Assembly: GCA_003583745.1 (NCBI GenBank)
Contig: QXPY01000013.1
Span: 102,111 to 166,110, forward strand
From: Rhodocyclales bacterium GT-UBC
GTDB taxonomy: Bacteria > Pseudomonadota > Gammaproteobacteria > Burkholderiales > Rhodocyclaceae
DNA: 64,000 nt
Direction of reading: 5' to 3'
A program made the translations under genes and the position numbers. The notes beneath the pieces are model-generated. The model had not been told where the DNA came from, made no database searches, and worked only from the letters and a program-made list of their open reading frames with translations. Positions 63,452 to 64,000 of this stretch are shown piece by piece (the stretch's first letter is position 1; each line of letters starts with the position of its first letter).

Positions 63452-64000
63452 TCAGGCCTGGACCGGCGTGGCAAAGCGTTGGCGGGCGAGGGCATAGGGC
63501 AGGCGGATCGGCTGCGCCTTGGTGGTGCGGCGATTGATCATGCGGATGGTGAAAGGCTCCATCCAGGCCCAGTACTCCTCGTGCAGTTCGGGAGGAAAGC
63601 CGGTTTCGTCGATCGCCTGCAGCAGCTTTTCCAGCCAGATCTCGCGGCCGCGTTCGTCGATGGTGAAGGGGAAGTGCCGGGTCCGCAGGCAGGTGTTGCC
63701 GTGCAGCGGCGTGAACAGGGCCGGGCCGCCGCAGACTTCGACGACATAGTCGGCGATGCGCTCGACCAGCGCCGTGAATTCGGCCTCGTCGGCCGCGAAC
63801 AGGTGGCCGATCGGGCTGTGCCGCAACAGGCCGTGGTGGTGGCGGACCAGCCGGCGCAGGCCGTCGGCACCGGCGATTTCCAGCACGCGGGCGCTCGGGA
63901 AGGGGACTTCCGGCATCTCCATCTCGGGGTGGGCGGCAACCCGGCGGCCGACGGCCTGCGCCGGCTGGTCCGCCACCACCACGGCCTGTTGCGGCACAGC
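63452..64000 (-). CDS. Truncated-hemoglobin-like globin, 5' end uncertain
   Basis: The frame is open to the window edge; a GTG at 63997 could start it, or the gene may begin outside. The globin part (about residues 35-150) has the helix pattern and the proximal histidine in LRTRHFPFT, closest to group II truncated hemoglobins. It probably binds O2 or NO. Its neighbour is the PEP-CTERM gene, 28 bases further along the strand. Confidence 0.75.
   Translation of the reverse strand, partial: AVPQQAVVVADQPAQAVGRRVAAHPEMEMPEVPFPSARVLEIAGADGLRRLVRHHHGLLRHSPIGHLFAADEAEFTALVERIADYVVEVCGGPALFTPLHGNTCLRTRHFPFTIDERGREIWLEKLLQAIDETGFPPELHEEYWAWMEPFTIRMINRRTTKAQPIRLPYALARQRFATPVQA

Overview
The window is high-GC DNA with dense, mostly operonic gene packing. 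The gene content points to a facultatively anaerobic, denitrifying betaproteobacterium of the Rhodocyclales (Dechloromonas/Azonexus-like). The grounds are a clade II (Sec-exported) nos cluster, a complete rnf operon, A. vinelandii-type molybdenum storage proteins, many c-di-GMP and sensor proteins, and a PEP-CTERM exported protein. The genus is inferred from gene content only. I saw no tRNA, rRNA, CRISPR array, insertion sequence or prophage gene.

Layout. (1) 1-16.5 kb: a 5'-truncated PAS-GGDEF gene, then the N2O-reductase cluster on the minus strand: nosZ, a mono-haem and a di-haem cytochrome c, nosB, nosD, nosG, nosH, a 977-residue MASE1-PAS-PAS-GGDEF-EAL protein, then nosF, nosL, nosY. Divergent from nosZ is an operon of two unknown exported proteins, a Sco copper chaperone and a 40-residue Cys/Lys-rich peptide. 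The nosZ promoter has a perfect FNR-family box (TTGATAGCTATCAA) at the class II position relative to a plausible -10. A second, near-perfect box precedes the divergent operon. (2) 16.5-28 kb: an EamA exporter, a radical SAM/SPASM protein, an operon of a DODA-type dioxygenase, cytochrome b561 and two YceI proteins with a clear terminator, a LysR regulator, two orphan proteins, a DJ-1/PPOX pair divergent from a MocR/PdxR-type regulator with a direct-repeat operator, a chorismate mutase and a second EamA exporter.

(3) 28-36.2 kb is a molybdenum region. A double-receiver response regulator converges on modE-(small ORF)-modA-modD-nifX-like-modB-modC. Divergent from modE is a two-domain molbindin followed by mosB and mosA, the two subunits of the molybdenum storage protein. 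ModE-box-like inverted repeats sit in front of both modE and the molbindin. Sensing, uptake, buffering and storage of Mo are therefore together. (4) 36.2-47.6 kb: a lower-GC lipoprotein, a LysE exporter with an AraC regulator, a LysR regulator divergent from lrgAB, a hybrid histidine kinase with a structured 300-base leader, a DUF2256-photolyase pair, and a KdpD-like/KdpE pair without kdpFABC.

(5) 47.7-53.5 kb: rseC-rnfABCDGEH, the ion-translocating ferredoxin:NAD oxidoreductase, with tight or overlapping junctions. (6) 53.5-58.4 kb: a TetR repressor divergent from a tripartite EmrAB-type efflux operon, with inverted-repeat operators between them. (7) 58.4-64 kb: a pqi operon with PqiA split into two genes, then on the minus strand a truncated globin that may run off the window, a PEP-CTERM protein and a TupA-like binding protein whose start overlaps the PEP-CTERM stop.

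The best candidates for undescribed biology are the nos-divergent operon with its small Cys/Lys peptide, the c-di-GMP enzyme inside the nos cluster, the C-terminal extension of NosZ, and the PEP-CTERM/TupA-like couple.
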